A DNA stretch of 53,351 nucleotides. It comes from Gammaproteobacteria bacterium (lineage in GTDB: Bacteria; Pseudomonadota; Gammaproteobacteria; Eutrophobiales; Eutrophobiaceae). The notes under the pieces were generated by a model. The model did no database searches and had not been told where the DNA came from. It saw only the letters and a program-made list of their open reading frames with translations. Below, one piece after another: positions 1 to 9,751 of the stretch; positions within the stretch are counted from its first letter, which is position 1, and the number at the start of each line of letters is the position of its first letter. Position numbers and translations under genes: made by a program. The stretch lies in NCBI GenBank assembly GCA_030829955.1, contig JAURNY010000013.1:1-53351 (forward strand), read 5' to 3'.

Positions 1-245
1 CAATGAGTACTAGTCTTAAAAAAATTGATATCAATAGCGCCTATGAACTGGCTATGACAGGTGGTGATGATTATGAATTATGTTTTACGCTTCCGAGTGA
101 TATTAACAACGAACAACTAGCAGAATTAAATGCTATTTGTTCAATTAGTCATATAGGGAAAATTATCAGTGATAAGGGGTTGGTATTAAAAGACGAAAAT
201 AATCATAAAGTAATATTGTCAAAAATGTCTTATAGGCACTTTTAA
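1..245 (+). CDS. thiL: Thiamine-monophosphate kinase, C-terminal part (truncated by window edge)
   Basis: The reading frame is open from the left edge, so only about the last 80 residues are present. ThiL phosphorylates thiamine monophosphate to thiamine diphosphate, the cofactor used by Dxs and AceE encoded further along this window. The visible segment has the family motif GGDDYELCFTLP, followed by a short tail with the GKI and GL elements expected near the ThiL C-terminus. The first ATG in the window is internal, not the start. The stop codon directly abuts the stop of the convergent pseudogene to the right. Identification rests on one strong motif and the C-terminal position. Confidence 0.85.
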   Translation, partial: MSTSLKKIDINSAYELAMTGGDDYELCFTLPSDINNEQLAELNAICSISHIGKIISDKGLVLKDENNHKVILSKMSYRHF

Positions 246-667
246 TTACCTGATGATTTTTCCGGCTTCATAAAGTTTTTCAAATTCAGTTTTAAGTCGT
301 AGTGGTAGTGCTTTTTCTGGTTATTTATTTTAATTAACAGCAACTATAGTGAAATAGAAGGAATTGGCATTACGAATGGTTTGTTTATGTATATCTTCTT
401 AAAAAAACTCTCACACCAACCTTCAGTGATGAATTTCCAACATAATTTACATTTTCTATAAACGTTGCCAGTTCACTAACTCGAATCGGTTTTCTGAAAG
501 AAACTTGATCCTGTGATGACATATGGTTTGCAATATTTGGCTGCACAAGCGTAAGCAATCTGATCCAGTAGTTTTAAAATAGAGTCTCCATGTACATTGC
601 CGGAAAAAAAATTACCATATCAGGCTCGTTAAAACTGTCATTTGCAGGATTTTTCTTGTTTTGCCAT
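246..667 (-). pseudogene. Decayed acyl-CoA thioesterase (hotdog fold, YciA-like)
   Basis: No intact reading frame exists, but conceptual translation of the minus strand across three frames gives consecutive blocks of a short acyl-CoA thioesterase: NDSFNEPDMV, then GNVHGDSILKLLDQIAYACA, then SQDQVSFRKPIRVSELATFI followed by ENVNYVGNSSLKVGVRVF, then DIHKQTIRNANSFYFTIVAV, and a tail ending EKLYEAGKIIR. These match in order the hotdog thioesterase pattern of a GNVHGG-like motif, DQ...FR.PI and NSCYFTMVAV. At least four frameshifts (one near the A8 run at 604-611, seen as T8 on the coding strand) and in-frame stops after the AVN block break it. The start at 667 has an AGAGG ribosome site and lies 21 bp after the metA stop, so it was once the last gene of the metA transcript. 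Confidence 0.8.
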
Positions 668-688
668 CAGATATTCCTCTGGTAATTA

Positions 689-1762
689 TTATTTAATTAT
701 GTTCAGCGGATTATTCGGATCAGTGTTTTGGTTAAAAGGTTTATGACGATCAGTATCTGTAATTTGATAAACCTTGCCTATCCAGTTATTAATGACTGCC
801 TCTGCTGTATCGTGCCAGGTGTTATCCAGCAAGGGAATAATCCACTTCTCGGGGAAATCCGGTGGTGTTTTGCTTTTTTCTAAAGAGGTCAAAAGATGGC
901 TTTGATATTCTTCCAGCACTGCCTGACTTTTCAAAGAAAAATAATTTTCCGGGAAACGGGGATATTCCTTTATCTCACCATTAATAAATCGTCCAATCTC
1001 ACGCTTGTATTCTTTTAATAAACTAATTGCATCGTATTCAGGATGACCCTGAAAAAACACAAGACGAAAACCGTCCTCACTGGTTGCAAGATGTACGTCA
1101 CCATCCTCGCTCACGACTAATGTCATTAAACCAGCTTGATGAAATTGATCAGGCAAGATCTCATTAAAACGTGAATGCGGCACATCAAAGCGAGTATTTA
1201 CTCCCGCTACCAATGGGTGCTTTCTATCAACAACTCTATGTGGATAAACGCCCCAACGTTTACCATTAGACAAGCGTATGCGTTTTTGTTGATATCTAAA
1301 TTCAAGGACAGCATGAGTTGCCAAACAAGAACATAGAGTGGACGTAACATTATTTATCGACCAATCGAGAATATCACTTAAAGGTTTCCAGAACGGCTGA
1401 TTGGATAATTCAGTACCAATAACATTAGCACCGGTAATTATCAGTGCATCTAGGCCTTGTGATTTTATTTCGTCAAAGGTTTGATAATATTTTTCAATAT
1501 GAGCCTTACCTTCCGCACTACGTTCCAGTTCATCAAGCGTAAAAGGGTGCAGATAGAATTGAGCAATCTGATTACTTTCACCAACCAATCGGAAAAACTG
1601 TCTTTCTGTCGCTTCAAGTGCAGAATCAGGCATCATATTCAATAAACCAATATGCAATTCACGAATATCCTGTTTTTGTGCCTGTTCGACAGATATAATG
1701 GTTTCTCCATCATCTAGCAGTCGAATAAAGCTTGGCAGCTTACTATTTGCAACTAATGGCAT
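689..1762 (-). CDS. metA: Homoserine O-acyltransferase of the MetA family (probable O-succinyltransferase)
   Basis: This 357-residue protein acylates L-homoserine, the first committed step of methionine synthesis. It has the MetA architecture: an N-terminal LNMMPDSALEATERQFFRL block, the nucleophile region STLCSCLATHA with the likely catalytic Cys146, RFDVPHSRF, and the late FFQGHPEYD motif whose His240 and Glu242 correspond to the catalytic pair. The sequence around the cysteine (CLATHA) differs from the enterobacterial CWAVQA type. Whether it uses succinyl-CoA or acetyl-CoA is not decided by the sequence as read here. It lies 5 bp after the upstream P-loop ATPase gene and is probably co-transcribed with it. 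No SAM riboswitch is seen, since there is no leader. Confidence 0.85.
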   Translation of the reverse strand: MPLVANSKLPSFIRLLDDGETIISVEQAQKQDIRELHIGLLNMMPDSALEATERQFFRLVGESNQIAQFYLHPFTLDELERSAEGKAHIEKYYQTFDEIKSQGLDALIITGANVIGTELSNQPFWKPLSDILDWSINNVTSTLCSCLATHAVLEFRYQQKRIRLSNGKRWGVYPHRVVDRKHPLVAGVNTRFDVPHSRFNEILPDQFHQAGLMTLVVSEDGDVHLATSEDGFRLVFFQGHPEYDAISLLKEYKREIGRFINGEIKEYPRFPENYFSLKSQAVLEEYQSHLLTSLEKSKTPPDFPEKWIIPLLDNTWHDTAEAVINNWIGKVYQITDTDRHKPFNQNTDPNNPLNIIK

Positions 1763-1767
1763 GGTAT

Positions 1768-2604
1768 TTATCCTAAACTCTTTTCAATGAGCGCGAGAAA
1801 GTCAGTTTCTGATTTAACTTTTGCAATTTCATTGGAACAAATAGTATAACCATATTGATCTGCCAGTTTTTGATATATAGGTATCCGCGAATAAAACAGA
1901 CGCGAAAATACCCAGCGAACGAAATCATCCGGTTCAATCAATGCAGCATATTCAATATTCTTTTCCTGCATATAACTGTTTAGTTGTTCATCAAGGAACT
2001 CTTCTCTATAGTACAGCGGCTTGGGTTCTTTTTTTGCACGCTTGATCAACTCTACTTCATCATGTTCTGTGGCACGGATATAAATGATTAAGCTATGTTC
2101 TGCCAGAATTTTCATTACTTCAGGATCAGACAATTCGCATAAACTGCCGCCGGCATCATTGATAAAATTCTCGTAACCAAAGACATCATGTGAGCGTTTA
2201 ATAAATTCAGGTACATCTTTCATCGCAGCAACTTCAGCATTGTGATGAAGTTTTTGGCGGCGCTTAAACTCGCGTAAGCCTAGACCGCCTTTTTCAGGAT
2301 CACCTAATTGACCAAGAAATGTAGAGACGGCCTTTAGATTGTCGACTGAAATTTTACTGTCTATACTAATAGAATCAGACAGCAATAATTTTTTCAGTAA
2401 TGGAATTTCCATTGCCTGACGTTTGACATTATCGAGCATTGCCTCATTGAGATAGCGGGTACCGATACGATAATCACCTGAATAATGAAACCAGTTGGCC
2501 TGACGCAACAGGCAGGCGAGACGAGTTTTACCAACGCCGGACATGCCAAGTAGGGTAATCGCCTTTCTATCCCATGCTTTGAATTCTGCCGTGCTTAAAC
2601 GCAC
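1768..2604 (-). CDS. P-loop ATPase of unknown function
   Basis: This 278-residue protein starts with GTG and has a Walker A motif, GMSGVGKT, at residues 20-27. The rest is rich in charged helices (for example LREFKRRQKLHHNAEVA) and has a hydrophobic strand, SLIIYIRA, that could carry the Walker B region. There is no signal peptide or membrane segment, so it is probably cytoplasmic. It sits directly upstream of metA with a 5 bp gap and downstream of fumarase with an 89 bp gap. I recognise it only as a conserved proteobacterial ATPase or kinase-like protein. A nucleoside kinase or small GTPase-like role is possible but not shown. Confidence 0.7.
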   Translation of the reverse strand: MRLSTAEFKAWDRKAITLLGMSGVGKTRLACLLRQANWFHYSGDYRIGTRYLNEAMLDNVKRQAMEIPLLKKLLLSDSISIDSKISVDNLKAVSTFLGQLGDPEKGGLGLREFKRRQKLHHNAEVAAMKDVPEFIKRSHDVFGYENFINDAGGSLCELSDPEVMKILAEHSLIIYIRATEHDEVELIKRAKKEPKPLYYREEFLDEQLNSYMQEKNIEYAALIEPDDFVRWVFSRLFYSRIPIYQKLADQYGYTICSNEIAKVKSETDFLALIEKSLG

Positions 2605-2693
2605 TTGATTTCTCCAGATTGATTTTATTACATATTATACAGATAAAATGCCATCTAGCTTAATCGAGCAGTCGTCATTCATATTCCGATCGA

Positions 2694-4211
2694 TTAGGCT
2701 GACTTTCGTTCAAAAATGATCTTTTGCCATTCCTGTGGTCCAGTTTGGTGTACAGCATTACCTTTTGAATCTACCGCAACCGTAACTGGCATATCCTTAA
2801 CTTCAAACTCATGGATAGCTTCCATACCCAGTTCTTCAAATGCCACAACACGTGATTCAGTAATAGCTTTTGATACCAAATAGGCAGCGCCACCGACAGC
2901 CATTAAATATACAGCTTTGTGTTTCTTAATAGCGTCAATTGCTAATGGTCCGCGTTCTGCTTTGCCGACCATGCCGATCAAACCTGTTTTATCCAGCATC
3001 ATTTCGGTAAATTTATCCATGCGGGTTGCAGTTGTTGGGCCTGCTGGGCCGACCACTTCCTCTCGCACAGCATCAACAGGTCCGACGTAATAGATAAATC
3101 GATTTGTGAAATCAACACCATCAGGCAGTGATTCTCCTTTATCTAAAATATCTTTAATACGTTTATGCGCGGCGTCACGACCGGTTAACATCTTGCCGGA
3201 TAATAAAATGGTTTCGCCCGGTTGCCATTCCTGAATACTTTCTGCTGTCACTTCATCAAGATTAACGCGACGTGCACTCGGTCCAACATCCCAGCTAATT
3301 TCTGGCCAATCATCTAGGCTTGGTGGTGTTTGTAATGAGGGACCTGATCCATCTAACACAAAATGTGCATGACGGGTTGCTGCACAGTTTGGAATCATGG
3401 CAACTGGTTTGTTCGCAGCATGTGTTGGATAATCCATGATCTTTACATCAAGCACCGTGGTTAAACCACCTAAACCCTGCGCACCAATACCAAGTTCATT
3501 TACCTTTTCAAAAATTTCCAGACGTAATTCTTCAGCTTTTGTTTTAGGACCACGGGCCTTTAGTTCGTGGATATCAATGGGTTCCATTAATGCTTGTTTC
3601 GCCATGACCATGGCTTTTTCAGCTGTGCCACCGATACCGATACCGAGCATGCCAGGAGGACACCATCCTGCACCCATGGTTGGAACTGTTTTAACTACCC
3701 ATTCAACAATATCATCAGAAGGATTAAGCATGACAAATTTTGATTTAGCTTCTGAGCCACCGCCTTTTGCAGCCACCTGGACATCAACCTTGTCACCCTC
3801 AACGATCTCCATATGAATGACTGCTGGTGTGTTGTCGCCAGTATTTTTTCTGGCACCTGCAGGATCAGCAAGAATGGATGCACGCAATTTATTATCGGGG
3901 TGGTTGTATGCTTTACATACACCTTGATTGATCATGTCAGTCAGAGACAGTTCGGCATCCCAATGCACATTCATGCCAACCTTAATAAAGACAGTGACAA
4001 TACCGGTGTCCTGACAAATAGGACGATGACCCTCTGCACACATGCGGGAATTAATCAGTATTTGCGCCATCGCATCTTTAGCAGCTTTTGATTCCTCTTT
4101 TTCATAGGCTTCATGTACTGCTTTAATAAAATCGAGCGGATGGTAATAGGAAATAAATTGTAAAGCGTCGGCAACGCTATCAATCAGGTCATTTTGCTTA
4201 ATCGTAGTCAT
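2694..4211 (-). CDS. Class I (4Fe-4S) fumarate hydratase
   Basis: This 505-residue enzyme interconverts fumarate and L-malate in the TCA cycle. It is the iron-sulfur class I type in which alpha and beta domains are fused, as in FumA/FumB. The N-terminal domain contains RPICQDTGIVTVF with a candidate cluster cysteine, and the middle has PNCAATRHAHFVLDGSG and the GIGIGGTAEKAM loop. The C-terminal domain has GPAGPTTATRMDKF and the LIGMVGKAERGP segment. It lies 94 bp downstream of acnB on the same strand, separated by a clear hairpin terminator, so it may have its own promoter. Oxidative damage to the cluster is a known weakness of this class. Confidence 0.93.
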   Translation of the reverse strand: MTTIKQNDLIDSVADALQFISYYHPLDFIKAVHEAYEKEESKAAKDAMAQILINSRMCAEGHRPICQDTGIVTVFIKVGMNVHWDAELSLTDMINQGVCKAYNHPDNKLRASILADPAGARKNTGDNTPAVIHMEIVEGDKVDVQVAAKGGGSEAKSKFVMLNPSDDIVEWVVKTVPTMGAGWCPPGMLGIGIGGTAEKAMVMAKQALMEPIDIHELKARGPKTKAEELRLEIFEKVNELGIGAQGLGGLTTVLDVKIMDYPTHAANKPVAMIPNCAATRHAHFVLDGSGPSLQTPPSLDDWPEISWDVGPSARRVNLDEVTAESIQEWQPGETILLSGKMLTGRDAAHKRIKDILDKGESLPDGVDFTNRFIYYVGPVDAVREEVVGPAGPTTATRMDKFTEMMLDKTGLIGMVGKAERGPLAIDAIKKHKAVYLMAVGGAAYLVSKAITESRVVAFEELGMEAIHEFEVKDMPVTVAVDSKGNAVHQTGPQEWQKIIFERKSA

Positions 4212-4261
4212 AGTCTTTTGCGAGTTAATTTATTGTTTGCAATCATAACAGCTTGAGAAAG

Positions 4262-4288
4262 AAAAGGCGGCACGAGGCCGCCTTTTTT
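4262..4288 (-). terminator. Rho-independent terminator downstream of acnB
   Basis: A perfect GC-rich stem, AAGGCGGC (4264-4271) with GCCGCCTT (4277-4284), surrounds a 5-base loop and is flanked by A and T runs on both sides, so it can act in either direction. Its position 18 bp after the acnB stop on the minus strand makes acnB the gene it most likely terminates. Confidence 0.85.
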
Positions 4289-4305
4289 ACATACTGTCGC
4301 CAGCT

Positions 4306-6921
4306 TTAGGCAACGGTAACAGGTATCTCTTCCAGTTTCGATTTAGCCTGTGAGGCAATTTTCTGAAAGGATTCAATTTCATCGAAGTTGAGATAACGGT
4401 AAACATCTTCTGCCAACGGTTTCAGATCCTGTGCAAATTCGAGATATTCCTCCATGGTCGGAATGTGTCCAAGGATAGAAGATACTGCAGCGATCTCTGC
4501 CGAGGCTAAAAACACATTTGCACCATCACCTAAACGATTTGGGAAGTTACGTGTAGAAGTTGAAACTACAGTTGATTTCGAAGCAACACGTGCCTGATTA
4601 CCCATGCATAATGAACAGCCAGGCATTTCAGTTCTCGCACCGGCCTTACCAAAGATACTGTAATAGCCTTCTTCAGTTAGTTGATGTTGATCCATTTTCG
4701 TTGGTGGGGAAATCCACAAACGGGTAGGGATGACATCAGTAAATTTCTGTAACATCTTACCTGCTGCACGGAAGTGACCAATGTTTGTCATACATGAACC
4801 AATCAAGACTTCATCAATATTGGTACCGGCTACTTCTGACAATGGTTTAACGTCATCCGGATCATTAGGACATGCCAATAATGGCTCCTTGATTTCATTT
4901 AGATCGATTTCAAATACTTTGACATAGTCTGCATCGGCATCCGGTTCCATTAATACCGGATTCGCCATCCATTCTTCCATTGCTTGCGCACGACGTTCCA
5001 GAGTACGTGGATCACCATAACCTTCACTAATCATCCAGCGTAATAAGGTAATGTTAGACGATAGATATTCCTTAATCGGTTCTTCACCCAAACGAATGGT
5101 ACAGCCGCCAGCAGAGCGCTCCGCGCTGGCATCGGATAATTCAAATGCCTGTTCTACTTTAAGGTTAGGTAATCCTTCAATTTCCAGAATTCGACCAGAG
5201 AAGATATTTTTCTTACCTTCTTTAGCAACAGTTAAATCACCAGATTGAATTGCTGCATAAGGAATAGCATTGACCAGATCACGCAGAGTAATACCTGGTT
5301 GCATTTCACCTTTGAATCTAACTAATACTGACTCAGGCATATCTAATGGCATCACGCCGGTTGCGGCTGCAAATGCAACCAGACCTGAACCAGCGGGGAA
5401 AGAAATACCTAACGGGAAGCGGGTATGTGAGTCACCACCTGTACCGACAGTATCCGGTAATAACATACGGTTTAACCATGAGTGGATAATGCCATCACCT
5501 GGACGAAGGGCGACACCACCACGTGTTTGAATAAAATCAGGTAAAGTATGATGAGTAACAACGTCTACCGGCTTTGGATAAGCTGCAGTATGACAAAATG
5601 ACTGCATAACTAAATCAGCAGAGAAACCAAGGCACGCTAAATCTTTTAATTCATCACGAGTCATTGGACCTGTAGTATCTTGCGAACCAACAGTTGTCAT
5701 TTTAGGTTCGCAGTAGGTGCCCGGACGAATACCCTCAACGCCACAGGCTTTACCAACCATTTTTTGCGCAAGGGTATAGCCTTTGTCTGATTCAACTGGA
5801 GGAACAGGTTTTCTGAACAAGTCACTTGAGTCCATACCTAGTGCTTCACGGGCACGTTCGGTTAAACCACGACCAATGATTAATGGAATACGTCCACCTG
5901 CTTGTACTTCATCAATAATAATGTCGGTTTTTAATTTAAACTCACATAGTTCTTCACCGGTTTCAGCGTTTTTAATCTTGCCTTCATAGGGGTAGATATC
6001 AATGACATCTCCCATCTTCATTTTCGAAACATCGCATTCAATCGGTAATGCGCCAGCATCTTCCATGGTGTTAAAGAAAATAGGTGCAATCTTGCCACCG
6101 AGACAAAAACCACCATCGCGTTTATTCGGGATAAAAGGAATATCATCACCCATGTGCCAAAGCACAGAGTTCGTTGCAGATTTTCGTGAAGAACCAGTAC
6201 CGACAACGTCACCCACATAAGCGAGCGGATGTCCTTTCGCCTTTAATTCTTCGATCTTGTTAATGGGACCGACTTCACCTTGTTTATCAGGTGTAATGCC
6301 ATCACGCTCCATCTTTAGCATGGCTAGTGCATGTAAGGGAATGTCGGGGCGTGACCAGGCGTCAGGTGCTGGAGAGAGATCATCTGTATTGGTTTCACCC
6401 GGGACTTTGAAGACAGTCACAGTAATTTTATCGGCCAGTTTTGGTTTATTGGTAAACCATTCGCCTTCTGCCCACGATTGTATGACTTGTTTAGCATGCT
6501 CATTGCCTGCATCTGTTTTTTCTTTTACATCAAAGAAAGCATCAAACATTAGCAGAGTTTTGGATAAAGCCTTTGCTGCGGTAGGTGCTAACTCATCATT
6601 ATCAAGACAGTCAATTAATGGCGAGATGTTATAACCACCTAGCATGGTGCCCAGCAGTTCGGTTGCTTTAATCTTATCGATTAATGGAGAGCTTGCTTCG
6701 CCTTTAGTGATTGCAGCCAGAAAACCTGCCTTAACATAGGCAGCTTCATCAACGCCCGCTGGAATTCGGTAAGTTAACAATTCAAGAATGAATTCTTCTT
6801 CGCCTTGGGGCGGGTTTTTTAATAATTCAACCAAAGCGGCAGTTTGTTCCGCATCTAGAGGTTTGGGAACGGTGCCCAGTTGTTCACGTTCCTTTACATG
6901 TTCACGATAAGCTTTAAGCAA
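4306..6921 (-). CDS. acnB: Aconitate hydratase B (bifunctional aconitase/2-methylisocitrate dehydratase)
   Basis: This 871-residue protein has the AcnB domain order, with the HEAT-like domain and the swivelling domain first and the 4Fe-4S catalytic domains after. It converts citrate to isocitrate. Diagnostic blocks include [20 protein letters not shown] in the swivel domain, [39 protein letters not shown], and the cluster cysteines in [17 protein letters not shown] and [15 protein letters not shown]. Length matches the usual 850-870. The start codon is TTG, supported by AGGAGAG placed about 6 bp upstream. A short inverted repeat lies 43 bp before the start. Fumarase follows on the same strand after a terminator. 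Confidence 0.97.
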   Translation of the reverse strand: MLKAYREHVKEREQLGTVPKPLDAEQTAALVELLKNPPQGEEEFILELLTYRIPAGVDEAAYVKAGFLAAITKGEASSPLIDKIKATELLGTMLGGYNISPLIDCLDNDELAPTAAKALSKTLLMFDAFFDVKEKTDAGNEHAKQVIQSWAEGEWFTNKPKLADKITVTVFKVPGETNTDDLSPAPDAWSRPDIPLHALAMLKMERDGITPDKQGEVGPINKIEELKAKGHPLAYVGDVVGTGSSRKSATNSVLWHMGDDIPFIPNKRDGGFCLGGKIAPIFFNTMEDAGALPIECDVSKMKMGDVIDIYPYEGKIKNAETGEELCEFKLKTDIIIDEVQAGGRIPLIIGRGLTERAREALGMDSSDLFRKPVPPVESDKGYTLAQKMVGKACGVEGIRPGTYCEPKMTTVGSQDTTGPMTRDELKDLACLGFSADLVMQSFCHTAAYPKPVDVVTHHTLPDFIQTRGGVALRPGDGIIHSWLNRMLLPDTVGTGGDSHTRFPLGISFPAGSGLVAFAAATGVMPLDMPESVLVRFKGEMQPGITLRDLVNAIPYAAIQSGDLTVAKEGKKNIFSGRILEIEGLPNLKVEQAFELSDASAERSAGGCTIRLGEEPIKEYLSSNITLLRWMISEGYGDPRTLERRAQAMEEWMANPVLMEPDADADYVKVFEIDLNEIKEPLLACPNDPDDVKPLSEVAGTNIDEVLIGSCMTNIGHFRAAGKMLQKFTDVIPTRLWISPPTKMDQHQLTEEGYYSIFGKAGARTEMPGCSLCMGNQARVASKSTVVSTSTRNFPNRLGDGANVFLASAEIAAVSSILGHIPTMEEYLEFAQDLKPLAEDVYRYLNFDEIESFQKIASQAKSKLEEIPVTVA

Positions 6922-6963
6922 AACGGCTCTCCTGTACTCAACTAATTTAAAAATTTGAGGGAA

Positions 6964-6981
6964 ATAACGAATTCCCGTTAT
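6964..6981. promoter_or_regulatory. Short inverted repeat upstream of acnB
   Basis: ATAACG and CGTTAT form perfect 6-base arms around a 6-base spacer in the 128 bp gap between mnmA and acnB. It could be an operator for acnB, but arms this short arise by chance in AT-rich DNA. Confidence 0.3.
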
Positions 6982-7049
6982 GAGGGGCGGCTATTATAAA
7001 TCAAGTTGCAGTGCAGCGTTAAATTAAATTATGTGCAATTTTGGTGCAA

Positions 7050-8144
7050 TTACGGCCAGGTATTATCGATGACACCGCCGCCTAAACAGATAGAATCTTT
7101 ATAAAAAACAATAAATTGGCCGGGTGTCACTGCGCGTTGCCGATTGTTGAAGACAATTTTATATGAGCCGTTTTCCTGATTTTCGATTCGACATAGTTGA
7201 TCTACTTGTCGATATCGTACCTTGGCAGAGCATTCGTAGGGTAATTTGGGTGGTTCACCCGAAATCCAGTTAATTTCAGATGCTGACAAGCCTTGGGACT
7301 GTAATAAGGGATGGTCATGATCTTGTGCCACAATCAATTCGTTTTCTTCTATATTTTTTTGTACGACATACCAGGGCGACTCATTATAACCACTGACACC
7401 GCCAATGCCTAAACCCTGACGCTGTCCCAGAGTGTAATAAAATACGCCTTCATGCTCTGCGATGGTCTTGCCCGCTGTTGTTTTGATTGCACCTGGATTT
7501 GGCGGAATATAACGCTGTAAAAATTGGCGAAATGGTTGTTCGCCTATAAAACATATACCTGTGCTATCTTTTTTGTCATGCGTGATCAGGCCATGTTCTT
7601 CTGCCAGTTTTCTTACTGTCGGTTTTTCCAGTTCGCCGACAGGAAACAATGCTTGCTTTAGTTGCGGCTGATTGAGTCGACACAGGAAATAACTTTGATC
7701 TTTATTTTGATCCAGACCTTTTAATAATTGATATTGATTATTGTTGTTTTCTATTCTGGCGTAATGCCCTGTGGCAATCTGACTGGCGCCCATTTCTTTT
7801 GCATGTTCAAGAAAGGCTTTAAATTTTATCTCCTGATTACAAAGAATATCCGGATTCGGTGTACGACCGTTTTGATATTCCTCGAGAAAATTATGAAAGA
7901 CGTTATCCCAATAGTCTTTAGACAGATCAACTGTATTTAAAGGTATATCAATTTTGTCACATACATGCATGGCATCTTCAACATCGGCCTCCCACATGCA
8001 TGCACCGTATTCATCTTGTTCCTGCCAGTTTTTCATGAACAGGGCTTCAACATCAAAACCTTGTTGTTTTAATAACAAGGCGGTAACTGATGAATCAACC
8101 CCACCTGAAATACCAACAATAATTTTTTCCTGAGTATTTTTCAT
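7050..8144 (-). CDS. mnmA: tRNA-specific 2-thiouridylase
   Basis: This 364-residue enzyme adds sulfur to U34 of tRNA-Lys, tRNA-Glu and tRNA-Gln. It has the PP-loop SGGVDSS at residues 13-19, a nucleophilic Cys102 in NPDILCNQEIKF, and the persulfide-forming Cys198 in DSTGICFIGE. The central YTLGQRQGLGIGG and the C-terminal barrel with CSAKVRYRQ are also typical. The start overlaps the nudJ stop by 4 bp, the same arrangement as nudJ-mnmA in enterobacteria, which points to translational coupling. Confidence 0.97.
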   Translation of the reverse strand: MKNTQEKIIVGISGGVDSSVTALLLKQQGFDVEALFMKNWQEQDEYGACMWEADVEDAMHVCDKIDIPLNTVDLSKDYWDNVFHNFLEEYQNGRTPNPDILCNQEIKFKAFLEHAKEMGASQIATGHYARIENNNNQYQLLKGLDQNKDQSYFLCRLNQPQLKQALFPVGELEKPTVRKLAEEHGLITHDKKDSTGICFIGEQPFRQFLQRYIPPNPGAIKTTAGKTIAEHEGVFYYTLGQRQGLGIGGVSGYNESPWYVVQKNIEENELIVAQDHDHPLLQSQGLSASEINWISGEPPKLPYECSAKVRYRQVDQLCRIENQENGSYKIVFNNRQRAVTPGQFIVFYKDSICLGGGVIDNTWP

Positions 8145-8596
8145 AAACTCTGTGCATTATGAATCAAATCTAATGGATGATGATTACCATTGAGAAAGTC
8201 ATTAATACATTTTAAAACCATCGGGCTTCTGATTCTGTTTTTTTGCGCTTCGATTTCTTCAACACTTAACCAGACACCACGAACAATACCCGTGTCGAGT
8301 TTTCTTTCCGGATAATGTTTAATACATTTCCCATGAAAACAGAAACGTAGATAAGTTAATTCAGATTCATTTGGACTGGGATACAGATAAATACCAATCA
8401 GGGAGGATGGTTCAAATTCCCATGCTGTTTCTTCCATGACCTCTCTTATAACAGCGTCTATCAGGCTTTCATTGTGTTCAAGGTGTCCAGCAGGTTGATT
8501 AAAGACAAGTTTGCCATCAATCTTTTCTTCAACGAGTAAAAATTTGCCATCCTGTTCAGCGATTGCTGCAACAGTTGTATTTGGTTTCCATTGCAT
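8141..8596 (-). CDS. nudJ: Nudix hydrolase, NudJ-type phosphatase
   Basis: This 151-residue protein has the Nudix helix GHLEHNESLIDAVIREVMEE with its REVMEE core. In the canonical REUxEExGU pattern the glycine is replaced, reading EETAW, so activity deserves checking. The N-terminal VEEKIDGKLVFNQPAGHLE closely follows the E. coli NudJ pattern, a phosphatase acting on thiamine and nucleoside pyrophosphates. It overlaps mnmA by 4 bp and is the first gene of that pair. A 65 bp divergent promoter region separates it from the antiporter genes. Confidence 0.85.
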   Translation of the reverse strand: MQWKPNTTVAAIAEQDGKFLLVEEKIDGKLVFNQPAGHLEHNESLIDAVIREVMEETAWEFEPSSLIGIYLYPSPNESELTYLRFCFHGKCIKHYPERKLDTGIVRGVWLSVEEIEAQKNRIRSPMVLKCINDFLNGNHHPLDLIHNAQSL

Positions 8597-8661
8597 TTGT
8601 AAATTCCACTAGAGTAGGGATAATATCGATTATCCTTTGTTAAATTTGCTAAAAGATTAAC

Positions 8662-9165
8662 ATGACAAAAGCCAATAAAACTATGCATTTTCTCAGCATG
8701 CTGATTATTTTGGCTTCGCTATGGTTATTATTATCTGGTCATTATACGACTATATTGCTCGCACTTGGTTTTACATCAGTATTACTAGTGCTTTATATCA
8801 GCATTCGTATGGAATTATTTGATTATGATCAACCTGTATTATTAGTACAGATTATTTGTGTTATTCCTTATTGGATTTGGTTAATCAAAGAAATTGTCTT
8901 ATCAAATATTGATGTTCTTAAACGAATTCTGAATCCGGCATTACCAATTAATCCTCAACTAGTAGATTTTAAAAGCAGTCAGCAGTGTAATTTTTCGAGA
9001 GTAAATTATGCGAACTCAATAACACTTACCCCCGGTACTATCGCTATTAATATTGAAGGTGAATATATTGCAGTGCATGCATTGGCAGAAAGTGGAATTG
9101 AAGGTTTGACCACGGGGGAGATGGATAAACGAGTCAGTAAAACAGAGGCGCTGGCAAATGCTTGA
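8662..9165 (+). CDS. mnhE: Mrp/Mnh-type cation/proton antiporter subunit E
   Basis: This 167-residue membrane protein has hydrophobic segments near residues 10-50 and 65-85 (PYWIWLIKEIVLSNIDVLKRI), followed by the soluble MrpE-type tail with ANSITLTPGTIAINIEGEYIAVHAL. MrpE is a small essential subunit of multisubunit Na+/H+ antiporters and of the related membrane modules in respiratory complexes. It is the first gene of a tightly packed set of five, and its end overlaps the next gene by 8 bp. The ribosome site is weak. Confidence 0.9.
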   Translation: MTKANKTMHFLSMLIILASLWLLLSGHYTTILLALGFTSVLLVLYISIRMELFDYDQPVLLVQIICVIPYWIWLIKEIVLSNIDVLKRILNPALPINPQLVDFKSSQQCNFSRVNYANSITLTPGTIAINIEGEYIAVHALAESGIEGLTTGEMDKRVSKTEALANA

Positions 9166-9445
9166 GTTCGCAACGGCATTAATTTTACTGGCGATGTTTA
9201 TGGCATTGTTATCTGCAATTTTTGGCAAAACGGTTTATGACAAGATTCTGGCCGTAAATATTTTTGGTACAGTGACTGTGCTATTTATCGCTGTATTTGG
9301 TTTTATGAAAGAACGTCCTGAGTTTCTGGATATCGCAATGGTTTATGCCCTGATTAATTTTGTAGCAACAATTGCGATACTTAAGTTTTTTGAATATGGA
9401 GACATGGGAAGAGGATCGAGCTTACCTGACGATGTGGATATATAG
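9158..9445 (+). CDS. mnhF: Mrp/Mnh-type antiporter subunit F
   Basis: This 95-residue protein has three predicted membrane helices and the MrpF arrangement: a first helix around residues 3-22, the KTVYDKILAVNIFGT segment, and a last helix (ALINFVATIAILKFFEYGD) followed by a short polar tail. It overlaps subunit E by 8 bp, and the next gene starts immediately after its stop, indicating one transcript and coupled translation. Confidence 0.9.
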   Translation: MLEFATALILLAMFMALLSAIFGKTVYDKILAVNIFGTVTVLFIAVFGFMKERPEFLDIAMVYALINFVATIAILKFFEYGDMGRGSSLPDDVDI

Positions 9446-9751
9446 ATGTTATCTTTTATAGCAAATCTTCTGGTTATTACGGGGAGCCTTATTGTTATTA
9501 TCGGACTGATCGGCGTATATAGAATGCCTGATTTTTATACGCGCCTGCATGCTGCCAGTGTCATTGATACATTAGGAATAATGTTAATTATTACCGGTTT
9601 GATTATTCTGGCAGGAATTAGCCTGATTAGCGTAAAACTATTTTTGATATTGCTATTTATTCTTTTTACAACTCCTACTGCCGCTCATGCATTAGCAAAA
9701 TCCGCATTACATGGAAAACTTGAACCTCATTTAAAGGAAAACACTCAATGA
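9446..9751 (+). CDS. mnhG: Mrp/Mnh-type antiporter subunit G
   Basis: This 101-residue, three-helix membrane protein has the MrpG signature GVYRMPDFYTRLHAASVIDTLG and the late FTTPTAAHALAKSA motif. It begins directly after the subunit F stop and overlaps the next gene by 4 bp. Confidence 0.93.
   Translation: MLSFIANLLVITGSLIVIIGLIGVYRMPDFYTRLHAASVIDTLGIMLIITGLIILAGISLISVKLFLILLFILFTTPTAAHALAKSALHGKLEPHLKENTQ

Noticed and set aside
1763-1767. SAM riboswitch before metA
   Set aside because: The gap to the upstream gene is only 5 bp, leaving no room for a leader.
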